From Gammaproteobacteria bacterium (GTDB lineage Bacteria; Pseudomonadota; Gammaproteobacteria; Chromatiales; Chromatiaceae): a stretch of 61,821 nt of DNA. A model generated the notes under the pieces. It ran no database searches. It was given only the letters and a program-made list of their open reading frames with translations, and had not been told where the DNA came from. The stretch covers positions 1 to 61,821 of the forward strand of contig SACH01000009.1 of the NCBI GenBank assembly GCA_009928645.1. Reading direction: 5' to 3'. Each line of letters starts with the position of its first letter. The first letter of the stretch is position 1. Position numbers and translations under genes: made by a program. Shown one piece after another: positions 8,129-17,274 of this stretch.

Positions 8129-8528
8129 GGTGAGGATCTCTTGCTGGAGAAAAAATGTCCGGCGATGATACCCATTCCTACGCCAAAAGGTGATAGACCC
8201 CGCGCAAATCCCCGCTGCGGTTTTCCCAATCCTCTTCAGCCCGGCGGAAAACCGGGACGCCTTGGGGCTCCCAGGCGTCAGTTCGCCGCGGACTCCCGGC
8301 CAGATCGCCACCTCGACCCTTTGCCTCGGCACCGACTCGGTATAACCTCAAGGGCCTGGATCACCCTTTCGGTTACCTGATTGAGACCAGCACTGCCGCA
8401 ATCGCGCACAAACAGCAAGTTACCTGGCAATAACCCGTGCTGATTTTCAGGTCTTGGTCGAAACGATGATCAAGGCCACCTCAAAACTATCCTTCTTAAC
8501 CCGACGTCCCATTCAACGGAGATAGCCC
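8129..8528. other. Divergent intergenic region, parvulin and Spy-like genes
   Basis: 400 bases between two envelope-protein genes transcribed in opposite directions, so it must carry both promoters. A 9-bp inverted repeat (CGGTTTTCC 8218-8226, GGAAAACCG 8246-8254) is the only clear structure. A purine-rich ACGGAGATAG box at 8516-8525 serves the Spy-like start. No CpxR or sigma-E site could be assigned with confidence. Confidence 0.4.
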
Positions 8529-9218
8529 ATGAACAAGAATCTGCTCGCCGCCGCCCTCAGCGCGCTGGTGATCGCCGCGCCTTTCACAGCCCAGGCTGGT
8601 GGCCCGAATCCCGGCTTCGGCCCGAATCCCGGCTTCGGCTCGGGTCCCAGCTTTGGCCCAGGTCCTGGCTTCGGCCCGGGACCCGGCGCCGGCTGCCCCC
8701 TGCACAGCCAGTGCCTGATGGACGATGGGGGCCCCGGGCGCATGGGGCCTGGGCGCATGGGTCCCGGCGGAGGCATCGACGCCCACCTGGCCATGATGTC
8801 GGCGCGGCTGCAACTGAGCCCGGAGCAGCGGGACGAGATCCGCAATATCCTGGAAGTCCAGCAGGCCACCCGCCAGGTCATCGCCACGGCCCTGCGCGAG
8901 GCTATGCGGGAGCAGGTGGACAGCGTCCTGACCCCGGAACAACAGGCCCTGCATGCGCGGATGATGGCGCGACGCGATCAGGGCTGGGGCGGCATGGGCG
9001 GCCCTGGCCATTGCGCCCTGGGGCGCGGCCCTGGCCCGCGTTGGCGGCCTGCCAGGGGGGCAGGGGACGTAGCCACTGCCGGGCCGGTCCCAGCGGCCAG
9101 TGCGGTGGTTGGCCCGGTATCCAGCGCAATGGTTAACCCGGCAGCCCCGGGGGAGCCTCCAGTCGCCAGACCTGAGCCTGCCCCGGCGGCAACCCTGGCG
9201 CCACCAGCCGCTCAGTAG
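8529..9218 (+). CDS. Spy/CpxP-like periplasmic LTXXQ protein
   Basis: 229 residues. A signal peptide ends near AQA (residue 23). Two LTXXQ-type motifs, LSPEQ (about residue 97) and LTPEQ (about 137), flank a helical segment (RDEIRNILEVQQATRQVIATALREAMREQV) as in Spy and CpxP, periplasmic ATP-independent chaperones and envelope-stress modulators. Between signal and core lies a Gly/Pro/Phe-rich repeat (PNPGFG, GPGPGFG; residues 25-55) encoded by hexamers at 8605-8692, then GRMGPGRMGPG. The C-terminal 60 residues are Pro/Ala-rich. A lipoprotein gene follows after 4 bases and is probably co-transcribed. Metal- or stress-linked regulation is a family expectation only. Confidence 0.8.
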   Translation: MNKNLLAAALSALVIAAPFTAQAGGPNPGFGPNPGFGSGPSFGPGPGFGPGPGAGCPLHSQCLMDDGGPGRMGPGRMGPGGGIDAHLAMMSARLQLSPEQRDEIRNILEVQQATRQVIATALREAMREQVDSVLTPEQQALHARMMARRDQGWGGMGGPGHCALGRGPGPRWRPARGAGDVATAGPVPAASAVVGPVSSAMVNPAAPGEPPVARPEPAPAATLAPPAAQ

Positions 9219-9222
9219 CGTT

Positions 9223-9762
9223 ATGACCTCCTGGCTGCGCCGGCTTCGTCGCCTCGCCCGGCCTGCCCTGCTGGCCGGGCTCCTGGGATTGCTGACGGGT
9301 TGTGGCACCCAGGTGGAGGTGTGGCAAGGGAGCGAGCATGAGGACGCCCGCCAGGCCCTGGCCTTCACCACCCTGAGCCTGGCGGTCAGTTCCGAGCTGC
9401 CAGGGGCGGAGGAGGCCGTCACCAGCCTGGCCTTCGCCCTGGAAACGGAGTTTCTCTATCGCCACAAGCGCGTCGTCCCCAAGGGCGGTGATCTCCGGGT
9501 GGCGGTGCAGATCCGCCACCTCAAGGATGTGCCGCGGGAGACCCGGGTCTGGCTGGGCAGCCTGGCGGGCAGCAGCGAACTGCGGGCGGATATCCGGGTC
9601 ACCGGCCCCCGGACCAAGCCCTTCACCTTCAGCATCGAGGCCCAGTCCCGCGGCGCCACCACGACCGAGGACTTCCTCTCCGGCAAGGGAGGCAGCACCG
9701 AGGATCTGACGCAACGCGCGGCGGCGATCATCGTCGGGGAACTGCTGGACCCCGACGCCTGA
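9223..9762 (+). CDS. Small lipoprotein, DUF4410-like
   Basis: 179 residues. A basic n-region (RRLRRLAR) and hydrophobic core end in lipobox LLTGC (Cys about residue 26), predicting a lipid-anchored envelope protein. The mature part (EVWQGSEHEDARQALAF, VPKGGDLRVAVQIRHLKDVPRETRVWLG, ADIRVTGPRTKPFTFSIEAQSRGA) resembles DUF4410-type lipoproteins that carry a beta-rich core. No catalytic motif is seen. ATG 9223 is preferred because it puts the signal at the N-terminus; the longer frame from 9100 overlaps the Spy-like gene. It likely forms an operon with that gene. Confidence 0.65.
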   Translation: MTSWLRRLRRLARPALLAGLLGLLTGCGTQVEVWQGSEHEDARQALAFTTLSLAVSSELPGAEEAVTSLAFALETEFLYRHKRVVPKGGDLRVAVQIRHLKDVPRETRVWLGSLAGSSELRADIRVTGPRTKPFTFSIEAQSRGATTTEDFLSGKGGSTEDLTQRAAAIIVGELLDPDA

Positions 9763-9805
9763 CCGCCCCCGGCACGGACTCACGACCAGCGGCTTTGGTC
9801 TGGTA

Positions 9806-11443
9806 TCAGGGCTGGGAATGAAAGACCTGCTGGAAACGTTCCAGATCCTGGAGGGTGCCGCAGACCAGCAGGACATCGCTGGCCTGGATCTGGAAATCGG
9901 CGGGGAATTCGATCAGGACCTCCGACGCCCTGGCCACGGCGATGATGTTGGCCCCGGAATGTTCGCGAATCTCATGGCGCCAGGGATGGGTGCCGGCCAG
10001 GGTACCGGCGCCGAGGCGGCTGATGCGGATGCGATTCTCGACGGGGATGAGATGTTCCCCCAGCAGGTGGTAGGCCAGGATCTGCCCCGCCACCTCGGCC
10101 TCGGAGATCGCGAAGTCCGCGCCGGCCCGGTACATCCGTTCCGTGTTACGGGCACGGCAGACGCGAACGATCAGGGGCGCTTCCGGGGCATAGTCACGCA
10201 CCGCCGCGGCGGCGAAGATGGCCTCGCTATCGTCACTGAGGGCGAGGACCACGGTGCTGGCCTCCCGTACCCGGGCCCGCTGCAGGGTGCCAAGCTCGAG
10301 CACATTGCCCAGGATATCGACCCCCGGGAAGGCCTGGCGGTCGATAACGGTGCAGGTTTCGCCCACATCCTGCAGCATCTGCGCGACCTTGAAGCCCACG
10401 GCGCCAAAGCCGGCCACGACGCAGGGACCCTGGCGGCGGATCGGCATGACCAACCGTTCCAGCCCTTCCAGATGGTCGGGCGTACCCACAACGATCAGAA
10501 TGGCGCCCGGCTGTAGCCGGGTGTCGGGTCCCTGGGGGGGGGTGAAGCGGCCAGCGTGCCATTGGCCGATGAGGGTGACGCCGTGCTGGTGGCGCAGATG
10601 AAGATCCCCGAGCCGCTGTCCGGCGAGGGGGCTGGTGGGGCGGAGGCGGAACTCGGTCAGGGCGAGCTGGGTGCCCAGCAGGTGCAGGCCGTCCGCGGGG
10701 GGGCTGATGCGCAGGCTGGCGCGGGAGGCCAGGGCACCGCCGAGGACGTGGGCCGGCGTGAAGACGTCGGTGGCGCCGATGCGCAGCATGGGGGCCCGGT
10801 AGAGGGGTTCCTTGGCCAGGGCGAAGATCTGGCCGCAAAAGCCATATTCCCGCGCCAGGAGGGTGCAGCGGGCGTTGGCGTGGTCATCAGCCAGGGTCAC
10901 GATCGCCCGGGCGTCGACAACCCCCGCCAGCACCGCCGGGTTCTGACTCAGGTTGCCGTAGACCACGCCGTAGCCTTGGTCCCGAAGACTCTGCGCCAGT
11001 TGCAGGTCCTCCTCGTAAATGACGAAGGGGGTCGTGGTCCGGCGGAATTCCTCCAGCAGGGTCTCGATGGCCGCACCGTGGCGATAAAAGAGGACCTTGC
11101 CCGCCATGGGGGGCAAAAAGCGCGGCAGACGGGTCTGGAACCTTTCCTCCAGATAGGGCAGGAGGAAGATGGGAAAGATCAGGAAGACCAGGAACTGGCC
11201 CATGATCTGGCCCAGGATGACGAAGAGGGCGAAGACCGGGTGCTGCCAGTGGCTGTCGTTGCCATAACCGGTGGTGGTGATGGTCTCCGAGGCCCACTGC
11301 AAGCTTTCGAGGAAGGTCCGCGGTGCCCCTTCCAGATGCTCCATGCCCAGCATGTAAAGGGTGGCCATGACGACCATGGTGGCCGGCAGGGCGGCCACGA
11401 ACAGCAGCAGGCGTCGCGTGGAGCGTGATAGGGTACGGGTCAT
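9806..11443 (-). CDS. Two-TM potassium channel with tandem RCK domains
   Basis: 545 residues. TM1 lies about residues 10-33, the pore helix and filter TITTTGYGN about 52-60, TM2 about 67-97. Two RCK (TrkA-N-like) units follow: the first about 112-230 (VVYGNLSQNPAVL, LADDHANARCTLLA), then a TrkA-C-like part, the second from about 345 (CVVAGFGAVGFKVAQML, a GxGxxG Rossmann motif) with a final TrkA-C-like region. The filter matches K+-selective channels (TVGYG/TTGYG). It should gate K+ flow in response to nucleotides or ions. It sits 2 bases downstream of the KdpE-like gene in the same operon, which links it to K+ sensing. Confidence 0.9.
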   Translation of the reverse strand: MTRTLSRSTRRLLLFVAALPATMVVMATLYMLGMEHLEGAPRTFLESLQWASETITTTGYGNDSHWQHPVFALFVILGQIMGQFLVFLIFPIFLLPYLEERFQTRLPRFLPPMAGKVLFYRHGAAIETLLEEFRRTTTPFVIYEEDLQLAQSLRDQGYGVVYGNLSQNPAVLAGVVDARAIVTLADDHANARCTLLAREYGFCGQIFALAKEPLYRAPMLRIGATDVFTPAHVLGGALASRASLRISPPADGLHLLGTQLALTEFRLRPTSPLAGQRLGDLHLRHQHGVTLIGQWHAGRFTPPQGPDTRLQPGAILIVVGTPDHLEGLERLVMPIRRQGPCVVAGFGAVGFKVAQMLQDVGETCTVIDRQAFPGVDILGNVLELGTLQRARVREASTVVLALSDDSEAIFAAAAVRDYAPEAPLIVRVCRARNTERMYRAGADFAISEAEVAGQILAYHLLGEHLIPVENRIRISRLGAGTLAGTHPWRHEIREHSGANIIAVARASEVLIEFPADFQIQASDVLLVCGTLQDLERFQQVFHSQP

Positions 11444-11445
11444 CT

Positions 11446-12135
11446 TCAGACCGCCAGCCGATAGCCGACGCCCTGGACGGTGAGGATGAAACGCGGCCGC
11501 ATGGGGTCATCCCCCAGCTTCTGCCGCAGATTGCCGACCAGGACCCGCAGGTAGTGGGTGTCTTCCTGATGGCCGGCGCCCCAGACCTCGCGCAGGATGC
11601 GGTCGTGGGTCAGGACCTGGCCCTGGCTGGCGACCAGCAGGCTGAGCAGGGCGAATTCCTTGCGCGACAGGCTCACGGCGGTGCCGTCGACCTCGACCTC
11701 GCGACGCGCCAGGTCCACCCGCAGCCCGGGAAAGCTGAACTGGGCGGAGGGCGTGGCGCGGCGCTCCTCCTTGCGCAGCAGCACGCGGATGCGGGCCATG
11801 AGCTCGCCGATGCCGAAGGGCTTGGTGACATAGTCGTTGGCGCCGGCGTCCAGGGCCTGGATCTTCTCCGTCTCCGAGGCCCGCACCGACAGCACCAGGA
11901 TCGGGAGGGTGGACCAGGCGCGCAGGCGGCGGATGAAGTCCATGCCGTCCAGATCCGGCAGGCCCAGGTCGAGGATCACCAGGTGCGGAGGCGAGGCCAG
12001 GCAGGTCGCCAGGCCCTCCTCCCCCAGCCGCGCCTCCAGGACCTGGTAGCCTTGCGCCTCCAGGCTGATGCGGACGAATTTGCGGATCTGTGCCTCGTCC
12101 TCGACGATCAGCAGGGTTTCGGCGGGGGTCGTCAT
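11446..12135 (-). CDS. kdpE: KdpE-like response regulator
   Basis: 229 residues of OmpR/PhoB type. The receiver domain carries acidic pocket EDE (residues 12-14), phospho-acceptor Asp56 in VILDLGLPD, and Lys about 105 in VTKPF; a winged-helix DNA-binding domain covers about 130-229 (LSRKEFALLSLLVASQGQVLTHDRILREVWG, HYLRVLVGNLRQKLGDDP, GVGYRL). HLVILDLGLPDLDGMDFI and THYLRVLVGNLRQKLE-like text are typical of KdpE. Its ATG overlaps the stop of the sensor gene (ATGA, 12132-12135). No kdpFABC genes lie nearby; the flanking genes are an RCK channel and trkHA, which are the likely targets. Symbol is by similarity. Confidence 0.85.
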   Translation of the reverse strand: MTTPAETLLIVEDEAQIRKFVRISLEAQGYQVLEARLGEEGLATCLASPPHLVILDLGLPDLDGMDFIRRLRAWSTLPILVLSVRASETEKIQALDAGANDYVTKPFGIGELMARIRVLLRKEERRATPSAQFSFPGLRVDLARREVEVDGTAVSLSRKEFALLSLLVASQGQVLTHDRILREVWGAGHQEDTHYLRVLVGNLRQKLGDDPMRPRFILTVQGVGYRLAV

Positions 12136-13703
12136 GGCGTGCCTTCCGGCGGGGGGGTGATCTCGGCGTTCACCAGTGGCAGGCTGAGGCGCATACAGGT
12201 GCCCCACCCCGCCTCCCCCGGCAGGGCCAGGATCTGACCGCCGTGGGCGGCGATCATGCCCCGGCAGATCGCCAGCCCCAGACCGCTGCCGGTGCGGTTG
12301 GCGCGGTCGCCCCGGCTCACCGAGTAAAACATGTCAAAGATCCGCTCCCGCTCCGCCTCCGGGATGCCGGGACCCTGGTCGCGTAGGTCGATGACGACCT
12401 CCTGACCGTCCCGCTCCGCCTGGATCGCGATGCGTCCCCCGGCGGGCGAAAACTTCGCCGCGTTGTCGAGCAGATTGACCAGGGCCTGTTCGATCAGGGT
12501 GCCGTGGACCCACAACAGCGGGACCTCGGGGCTGATCCGCACCTCGACCGCCAGACCGGCGAGGACCTCCGTCAGCCGGGCGAGGGCGCCGGCGATGAGG
12601 TCGCGCAGGTCCACCCAGTCCCGCTTGAGTTGCAGCGTACCCTGGCCTAGGCGGGTCATGTCGAGCAGGTTCTGGATGTGACGATCCAGGTGCTGGGCCT
12701 CGTTGGCGACCGTGGTCAGCAGGTCCCGACGGTCCGCGGCGCTGAAGGCCTCGCCGTATTCCAGCAGGCTGGTGGCGGAGCCGATGATGGCGGCCAGGGG
12801 CGTGCGCAGGTCGTGGGACACCGAGGACAGCAGGGCGGCGCGCAGTTGTTCCGTCTCCGCGGCCAGCCGGGCCCCCGCCAGGTCCGTCACCAGCCGCGTC
12901 CGGTCCAGGGCTACGGCCGCCTGGTCGCAGAGGTTGCGAGCTGATTCCCGTCGTTCCGCGTCCTGAATATCCGCCAGGGCCACCAGACCGATGGCCCCGC
13001 GATCCGTGGACAAGGGGAGGAAGAGCCAGAGGCCCAGGTGGACGGGCTCCGGGCTGCGCCGCTTCCAGACCGCCTGGACCTCCGCCGGCGCCAGTGCGCG
13101 CTCATCGCCGCGCCGCCGCACCTCCCGGGGGGGCGAGATGCCTGGTGGCACCTCGCCGGTCGCGAGGAGGAAGATCCGGATAGCCCCCGGCGGTGACCCC
13201 GGCAGCAGGGCGAGCTGATCGGTAAGGGCGTCGAGCACCTCGTCGGCGCCGACGGCGGAGGCCAGGCGCCGGCTGAAGGCATAGAGCTGGGAGAGGCGCT
13301 CCAGGGAGGCGCGGCGCTCGGCCATCTCCTGGCGCATGCGCGAGGCCAGATTGCCCGAGATGGCGGAGACCAGGAGAAAGAAGGCCAGGGTGGTGACATC
13401 ACCGTCATCCGCCACCTTGAAGGTATGCACCGGCTCGGTGAAGAAATAATTGAAGGCCAGAAAGCTCAGGAAGCTGGCCAGTAACGACGGGCCCAGGCTG
13501 GAGCGGGCGGCGACGACCAGGACCCCGGTGAGAAAGAGCAGGGAGCGGCTGGCGTGGGGAAAGAGCCAGGGCAACAGGAATGCGCTGGCCACGGTGATCG
13601 CGACTACGACCAAGGCGAACAGGTAAGGGACCAGTCGGCGGAGGGGGTGCCGCCCGGACACGAGGGGCATCGGCTTCAAGGCGATCGCGGCTTGGGGTGT
13701 CAA
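12132..13703 (-). CDS. KdpD-like sensor kinase lacking the N-terminal KdpD/USP domains
   Basis: 523 residues against about 890 for E. coli KdpD. It starts directly with the four-helix DUF4118 membrane unit (LVPYLFALVVVAITVASAFLLPWLF; FNYFFTEPVHTF), then a GAF domain (about 130-275), HisKA with His297 in SVSHDLRTPL, and HATPase (LLDNAAKF, DQGPGIP, GSGLGLAIC). Missing are the cytosolic KdpD sensor (Walker-type) and USP domains, which in E. coli bind nucleotides and regulate phosphatase activity. The frame begins at TTG 13703; ATG 13670 is an equally good start giving 512 residues. It heads an operon with kdpE and the RCK channel. Kinase residues are intact, so the short form is probably functional. 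Confidence 0.85.
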   Translation of the reverse strand: MTPQAAIALKPMPLVSGRHPLRRLVPYLFALVVVAITVASAFLLPWLFPHASRSLLFLTGVLVVAARSSLGPSLLASFLSFLAFNYFFTEPVHTFKVADDGDVTTLAFFLLVSAISGNLASRMRQEMAERRASLERLSQLYAFSRRLASAVGADEVLDALTDQLALLPGSPPGAIRIFLLATGEVPPGISPPREVRRRGDERALAPAEVQAVWKRRSPEPVHLGLWLFLPLSTDRGAIGLVALADIQDAERRESARNLCDQAAVALDRTRLVTDLAGARLAAETEQLRAALLSSVSHDLRTPLAAIIGSATSLLEYGEAFSAADRRDLLTTVANEAQHLDRHIQNLLDMTRLGQGTLQLKRDWVDLRDLIAGALARLTEVLAGLAVEVRISPEVPLLWVHGTLIEQALVNLLDNAAKFSPAGGRIAIQAERDGQEVVIDLRDQGPGIPEAERERIFDMFYSVSRGDRANRTGSGLGLAICRGMIAAHGGQILALPGEAGWGTCMRLSLPLVNAEITPPPEGTP

Positions 13704-13766
13704 GTTCCGGGCGGGGGGATGCCTGCCCGCGGGTCCTTAATGGTCGCCGTTTTGCGCCCGAAGAAA

Positions 13767-13792
13767 AGTAAAATTTTCGTAAAAATTTTACT
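13767..13792. promoter_or_regulatory. AT-rich palindrome in the kdpD-trkH divergent region
   Basis: Arms AGTAAAATTTT (13767-13777) and AAAATTTTACT (13782-13792) are perfect reverse complements around CGTA. It lies 64 bases before the sensor TTG and 189 before trkH, in an unusually AT-rich island between GC-rich genes. It is a good candidate operator for the neighbouring KdpE-like regulator. The E. coli KdpE site is also T/A-rich, but no direct match is claimed. Confidence 0.5.
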
Positions 13793-13980
13793 AACTCTTT
13801 ATGTGACCATAGCTTAACCGCCAACGATAATTTCGCCATGACCGGTGATACCGCTCCCCCGGGAGGCGGGCATTAGCCGGAAACCTGACATTGATTGGCG
13901 ATGGCTGACCCCGGGTGGCACCGCGACGTTTACGGCCCGCGGCAATACCTTCGTGCCGACCTATCCGAACACCAAGTACC

Positions 13981-15429
13981 ATGCATTGGCGTGCCATTCT
14001 GCGACTGTTCGGCATCTTACTGGTGCTTTACAGCCTGGCTTTCCTGCCCTCCCTCGTTATCGCCCTGTTTCAGGGCGACGGGCAGGTCGGGACCTTTTCG
14101 GCCTCCCTCTTCCTGACCGTGGGGGCGGGTATCCTGCTCTGGGCGCCAAATAGGCGCCAGCAGCATGAAATCTCGGTGCGCGACGGTTTCCTGGTAGTCA
14201 CCGCCTTCTGGGTCCTGCTGGGCATGGTCGGCGCCTTGCCCTTCGAGATCGGCCTCGGGTGGAGTATGACGGATGCCGTCTTCGAATCCGTCTCCGGCTT
14301 CACCACGACCGGCGCCACGGTCATTGGCAGCGGCATCGACCAGTTACCGCCCTCCATTCAGTATCACCGCCAGCAGCTTAATTTCCTCGGGGGCGTCGGT
14401 ATCGTCATCCTGGCGGTCGCCGTTCTGCCCCTCTTGGGCGTTGGCGGCATGCAGCTCTACCGGGCGGAGAGTTCCGGGGTTACCAAGAACGAGAAGATGA
14501 CCCCGCGTATCGCCGACACGGTGCGCTCCCTGTGGCTGGTCTATCTCGCCCTGACCGTGGCCTGCGCCCTGGCCTTCTGGGTGGCGGGCATGAGCCTGTT
14601 TGACGCCATCGGTCATGCCTACGCCGCCGTCGGCACCGGGGGCTTCTCCACCCACGACGCCAGCTTCGGCTATTGGAATAGCCCCCTGATCGATGGCATC
14701 GGCATCTTTTTCATGCTCGCGGGGGGGGTCAATTTTGCCGTCCACTACCTGGCGTTGCAGCGCCGTTCCCTCGGGCCCTTCGTCCGGGATGCGGAGGTCC
14801 GGGCCTATGGCCTGATCTTCCTGGGCGGGACGCTCATCGTCGCCATCACCCTCGCCCTGACCGGGACCTATGCCACAGGCTGGGAGGCCTTGCGCCACGG
14901 CGCCTTCCAGGTCGCATCCATCCTTACCAGTACCGGTTTCACCACGGCGGTCTTCGCCGACTGGCCGCTCTACCTGCCGCTGGTGCTCGTCACCCTGTCC
15001 TTCATTGGCGGCTGCGCCGGTTCGACGGCGGGGGGGATCAAGGTTGTCCGCGTCCAGCTCCTGGCCAAGCTCGGCCTGCGCCAGCTTTTCCAACTGGCCC
15101 ACCCCCAGGCGGTGACGATCATCAAGCTGGGACGCCGGCCCATCTCCGATCAGATCCTGTTCTCGGTATGGGGTTTCTATGTCCTCTACATCTCCAGCAC
15201 CCTGGTGCTGACCATGGCGATGATGGGGGCCGGCCTGGATTTGCTCTCGGCCTTCGGCGCCGTCCAGGCCACCATCAATCTCTGCGGCCCGGGCCTGGGT
15301 AAGGTCGCCGTCTCCTTCGCCGAGGTCAACGACAGCGTCAAATGGCTGGGGACCTTCGGCATGCTGCTGGGTCGGCTGGAAATCTTCACCCTACTCATCC
15401 TCTTCCTGCCCGCCTACTGGCGGCATTGA
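13981..15429 (+). CDS. trkH: Trk potassium uptake protein TrkH
   Basis: 482 residues, the usual TrkH length. Four pore repeats are visible: SVSGFTTTGATV, HAYAAVGTGGFSTHD, ILTSTGFTTAVFADWP and the last near LSAFGAVQATINLCGPGLG. Multiple membrane helices fill the rest. It is the membrane K+ translocating subunit, dependent on the TrkA ring encoded next. ATG 13981 is chosen since the preceding 22 codons of open frame are Arg/Pro-rich and unlike the family, while MHWRAILRLFGILLVLYS is the normal first helix. It is divergent from the KdpD-like operon with a palindrome in the shared upstream region. Confidence 0.93.
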   Translation: MHWRAILRLFGILLVLYSLAFLPSLVIALFQGDGQVGTFSASLFLTVGAGILLWAPNRRQQHEISVRDGFLVVTAFWVLLGMVGALPFEIGLGWSMTDAVFESVSGFTTTGATVIGSGIDQLPPSIQYHRQQLNFLGGVGIVILAVAVLPLLGVGGMQLYRAESSGVTKNEKMTPRIADTVRSLWLVYLALTVACALAFWVAGMSLFDAIGHAYAAVGTGGFSTHDASFGYWNSPLIDGIGIFFMLAGGVNFAVHYLALQRRSLGPFVRDAEVRAYGLIFLGGTLIVAITLALTGTYATGWEALRHGAFQVASILTSTGFTTAVFADWPLYLPLVLVTLSFIGGCAGSTAGGIKVVRVQLLAKLGLRQLFQLAHPQAVTIIKLGRRPISDQILFSVWGFYVLYISSTLVLTMAMMGAGLDLLSAFGAVQATINLCGPGLGKVAVSFAEVNDSVKWLGTFGMLLGRLEIFTLLILFLPAYWRH

Positions 15430-15462
15430 CCCGGCGGCGCCGGAGCTGGGGGGGCAAGACCC

Positions 15463-16839
15463 ATGAATATTCTCATCCTTGGCGCCGGTCAGGTCGGTCG
15501 CACCGTGGCCCAGAGTCTGGCCAGCGAGGAAAACGACATCACCGTGATCGATCGCGATCCGCAGCTCCTGCAACTGCTCCAGGAACGGCTCGATCTGCGC
15601 ACCGTCAACGGCCATGCCGCTCACCCCGACGTGCTGATCGAGGCCGGGATCGAACAGGCCGATCTGATCCTGGCGGTCACCAACAGTGACGAGACCAACA
15701 TGGTGGCCTGTCTATTGGCCCATATCCTGTTCAAGACGCCAACGAGGCTGGCGCGGGTACGCGATCCCCATTACCTGGCCCATCCGGAACTCTTCACGCT
15801 CCGGACCATCCCCATCGACCATATCGTCAGCCCGGAGCTCCTGGTCACCCAGGCGATCGCACACCTGGTTGATCAGCCGGGATGCCTGCAGATCGTCGAC
15901 TTCATCGGCGGTCGTGTTCAATTGGCGGTGGTCCGGGTCCAGGCGGGCAGCCGGATGGCGGGACAGCCCCTGAGTCAGCTTCCCCAGCAAGTTCCCGGCC
16001 GCGCCTGTCGGCTGGTGGCCATCTATCGCCGCGGTCAGGTCATCATCCCGGGGGCGGCGACGGTGGTCGAAGAGCAGGATGAGATCTTCTTCCTCGCCAC
16101 TCGCGAGGCGCTCCCCCCTTTCATCGGCGCCTTCCACCCCTCTCAGGCCCCGTATCACAAGGTCCTGATCGCGGGGGGTGGCAATATCGGCAAGCAATTG
16201 GCGGAACGTCTGGCGCCACGGCACCGGGTCAAGATCCTGGAGGTGGATGCCAGCCGTTGCCGTCACCTGGCCGAGAGCCTGGACAGTGCTATCTGCGTCC
16301 TTCACGGGGACGCCGGGGATGCCGATCTGCTGCGCGACGAGGACATCGCCAACACCGACGTGTTCTGCGCCCTGACCAACGACGAGGAGGCCAATATCAT
16401 TTCCTCTGCCCTGGCCAAGCAGTTAGGGGTGCGCAAAACCATTGCCATTGTTAACACCCAGGGCTATATCGATTTGGTGCAGGACTCGGCCGTCGATATC
16501 GCCATCTCCCCGGCCCAGGTCACCATTGGCGCCATCCTCACCTACATCCGCCGCGGTGACGTGGAGGCCGTCCATGCCTTGCGTCGCGGCGCCGCGGAGG
16601 CCATCGAGCTGACCGTCCATGGCGATCACCGCAGCTCTCGGGTCATCGGGCGCCCCATCACCCGACTGGGGTTGCCCGCCGGCACGAGCGTCGGCATCAT
16701 CGCCCGCCAGGGGGAACTGCTGTTCCCGCATCATGACACCCGTCTCGCCGCCGAGGACCGCCTAGTCCTCTTTCTGGCGGACAAGGGGCAGATCGAAACG
16801 GTGGAACGTCTCTTTCACGCCGATCTGAACTTCCTCTGA
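15463..16839 (+). CDS. trkA: Trk potassium uptake regulatory subunit TrkA
   Basis: 458 residues with two RCK units in tandem. The first Rossmann motif GAGQVGRTVAQSL is at residues 6-18, the second (GGGNIGKQLAERL) near 236; each is followed by a TrkA-C domain. Characteristic text includes DEDIANTDVFCALTNDEEANI and AVDIAISPAQVTIGAIL. TrkA binds NAD(H)/ATP and gates TrkH at the inner membrane. The gene starts 33 bases after trkH and is surely in the same operon. Nothing abnormal is seen. Confidence 0.95.
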   Translation: MNILILGAGQVGRTVAQSLASEENDITVIDRDPQLLQLLQERLDLRTVNGHAAHPDVLIEAGIEQADLILAVTNSDETNMVACLLAHILFKTPTRLARVRDPHYLAHPELFTLRTIPIDHIVSPELLVTQAIAHLVDQPGCLQIVDFIGGRVQLAVVRVQAGSRMAGQPLSQLPQQVPGRACRLVAIYRRGQVIIPGAATVVEEQDEIFFLATREALPPFIGAFHPSQAPYHKVLIAGGGNIGKQLAERLAPRHRVKILEVDASRCRHLAESLDSAICVLHGDAGDADLLRDEDIANTDVFCALTNDEEANIISSALAKQLGVRKTIAIVNTQGYIDLVQDSAVDIAISPAQVTIGAILTYIRRGDVEAVHALRRGAAEAIELTVHGDHRSSRVIGRPITRLGLPAGTSVGIIARQGELLFPHHDTRLAAEDRLVLFLADKGQIETVERLFHADLNFL

Positions 16840-16941
16840 GCCTGGTCAGTGGGGCTGTCCATGAATCCTCGGTCGTGCTGCTGATCATCGAGACGACGAC
16901 GATGCAGCGATGTCGGTGAAGCCATAAAAAAAGGTGAAAGC

Positions 16942-17205
16942 ATGAAAAATTGGTTCGTCCCCTGCCTGGCTCTGACCTTGGCGTTACTGTCGGGCTGTGT
17001 TTCCCATCCGGGCCGGCAGGTAGCTCAATCGGCCACCCCGACGAGCCCCACCCCGGTCAAGTATTGTCCGGTCAACCTGTACGACGTCCGGGACGTCCGG
17101 CCCTGTTTCGCCTCCCAGGCGGAGTGCCAGCAGTCGATCGCCAAGTCGGCGAAATATGTCTGCAATCCCGCATCCGCCTTGAAGTATCAGCCCAAGCAAC
17201 CCTAG
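16942..17205 (+). CDS. Small cysteine-containing lipoprotein
   Basis: 87 residues. KNW, a hydrophobic core and lipobox LLSGC (Cys19) predict a lipid-anchored protein of about 69 mature residues. Four further Cys (KYCP, RPCFAS, AECQQ, YVCNP) could form two disulfides. A ribosome-binding-like AAAGGTGAAAG lies just before the ATG. I do not recognise the family. It follows trkA by about 100 bases in the same direction and faces the GAF-PAS gene. Confidence 0.65.
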   Translation: MKNWFVPCLALTLALLSGCVSHPGRQVAQSATPTSPTPVKYCPVNLYDVRDVRPCFASQAECQQSIAKSAKYVCNPASALKYQPKQP

Positions 17206-17274
17206 TCGGGCGTCGGCTTTCCCGGCCACGTGTCCGCCTGGGCCAGGGGAGCGCGACCAGGTCCAGGTGGCCGG

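Noticed and set aside
9783-9805. Bidirectional terminator between the lipoprotein and channel genes
   Set aside because: Only a 5-bp GACCA/TGGTC stem without T-tract, too weak to claim.
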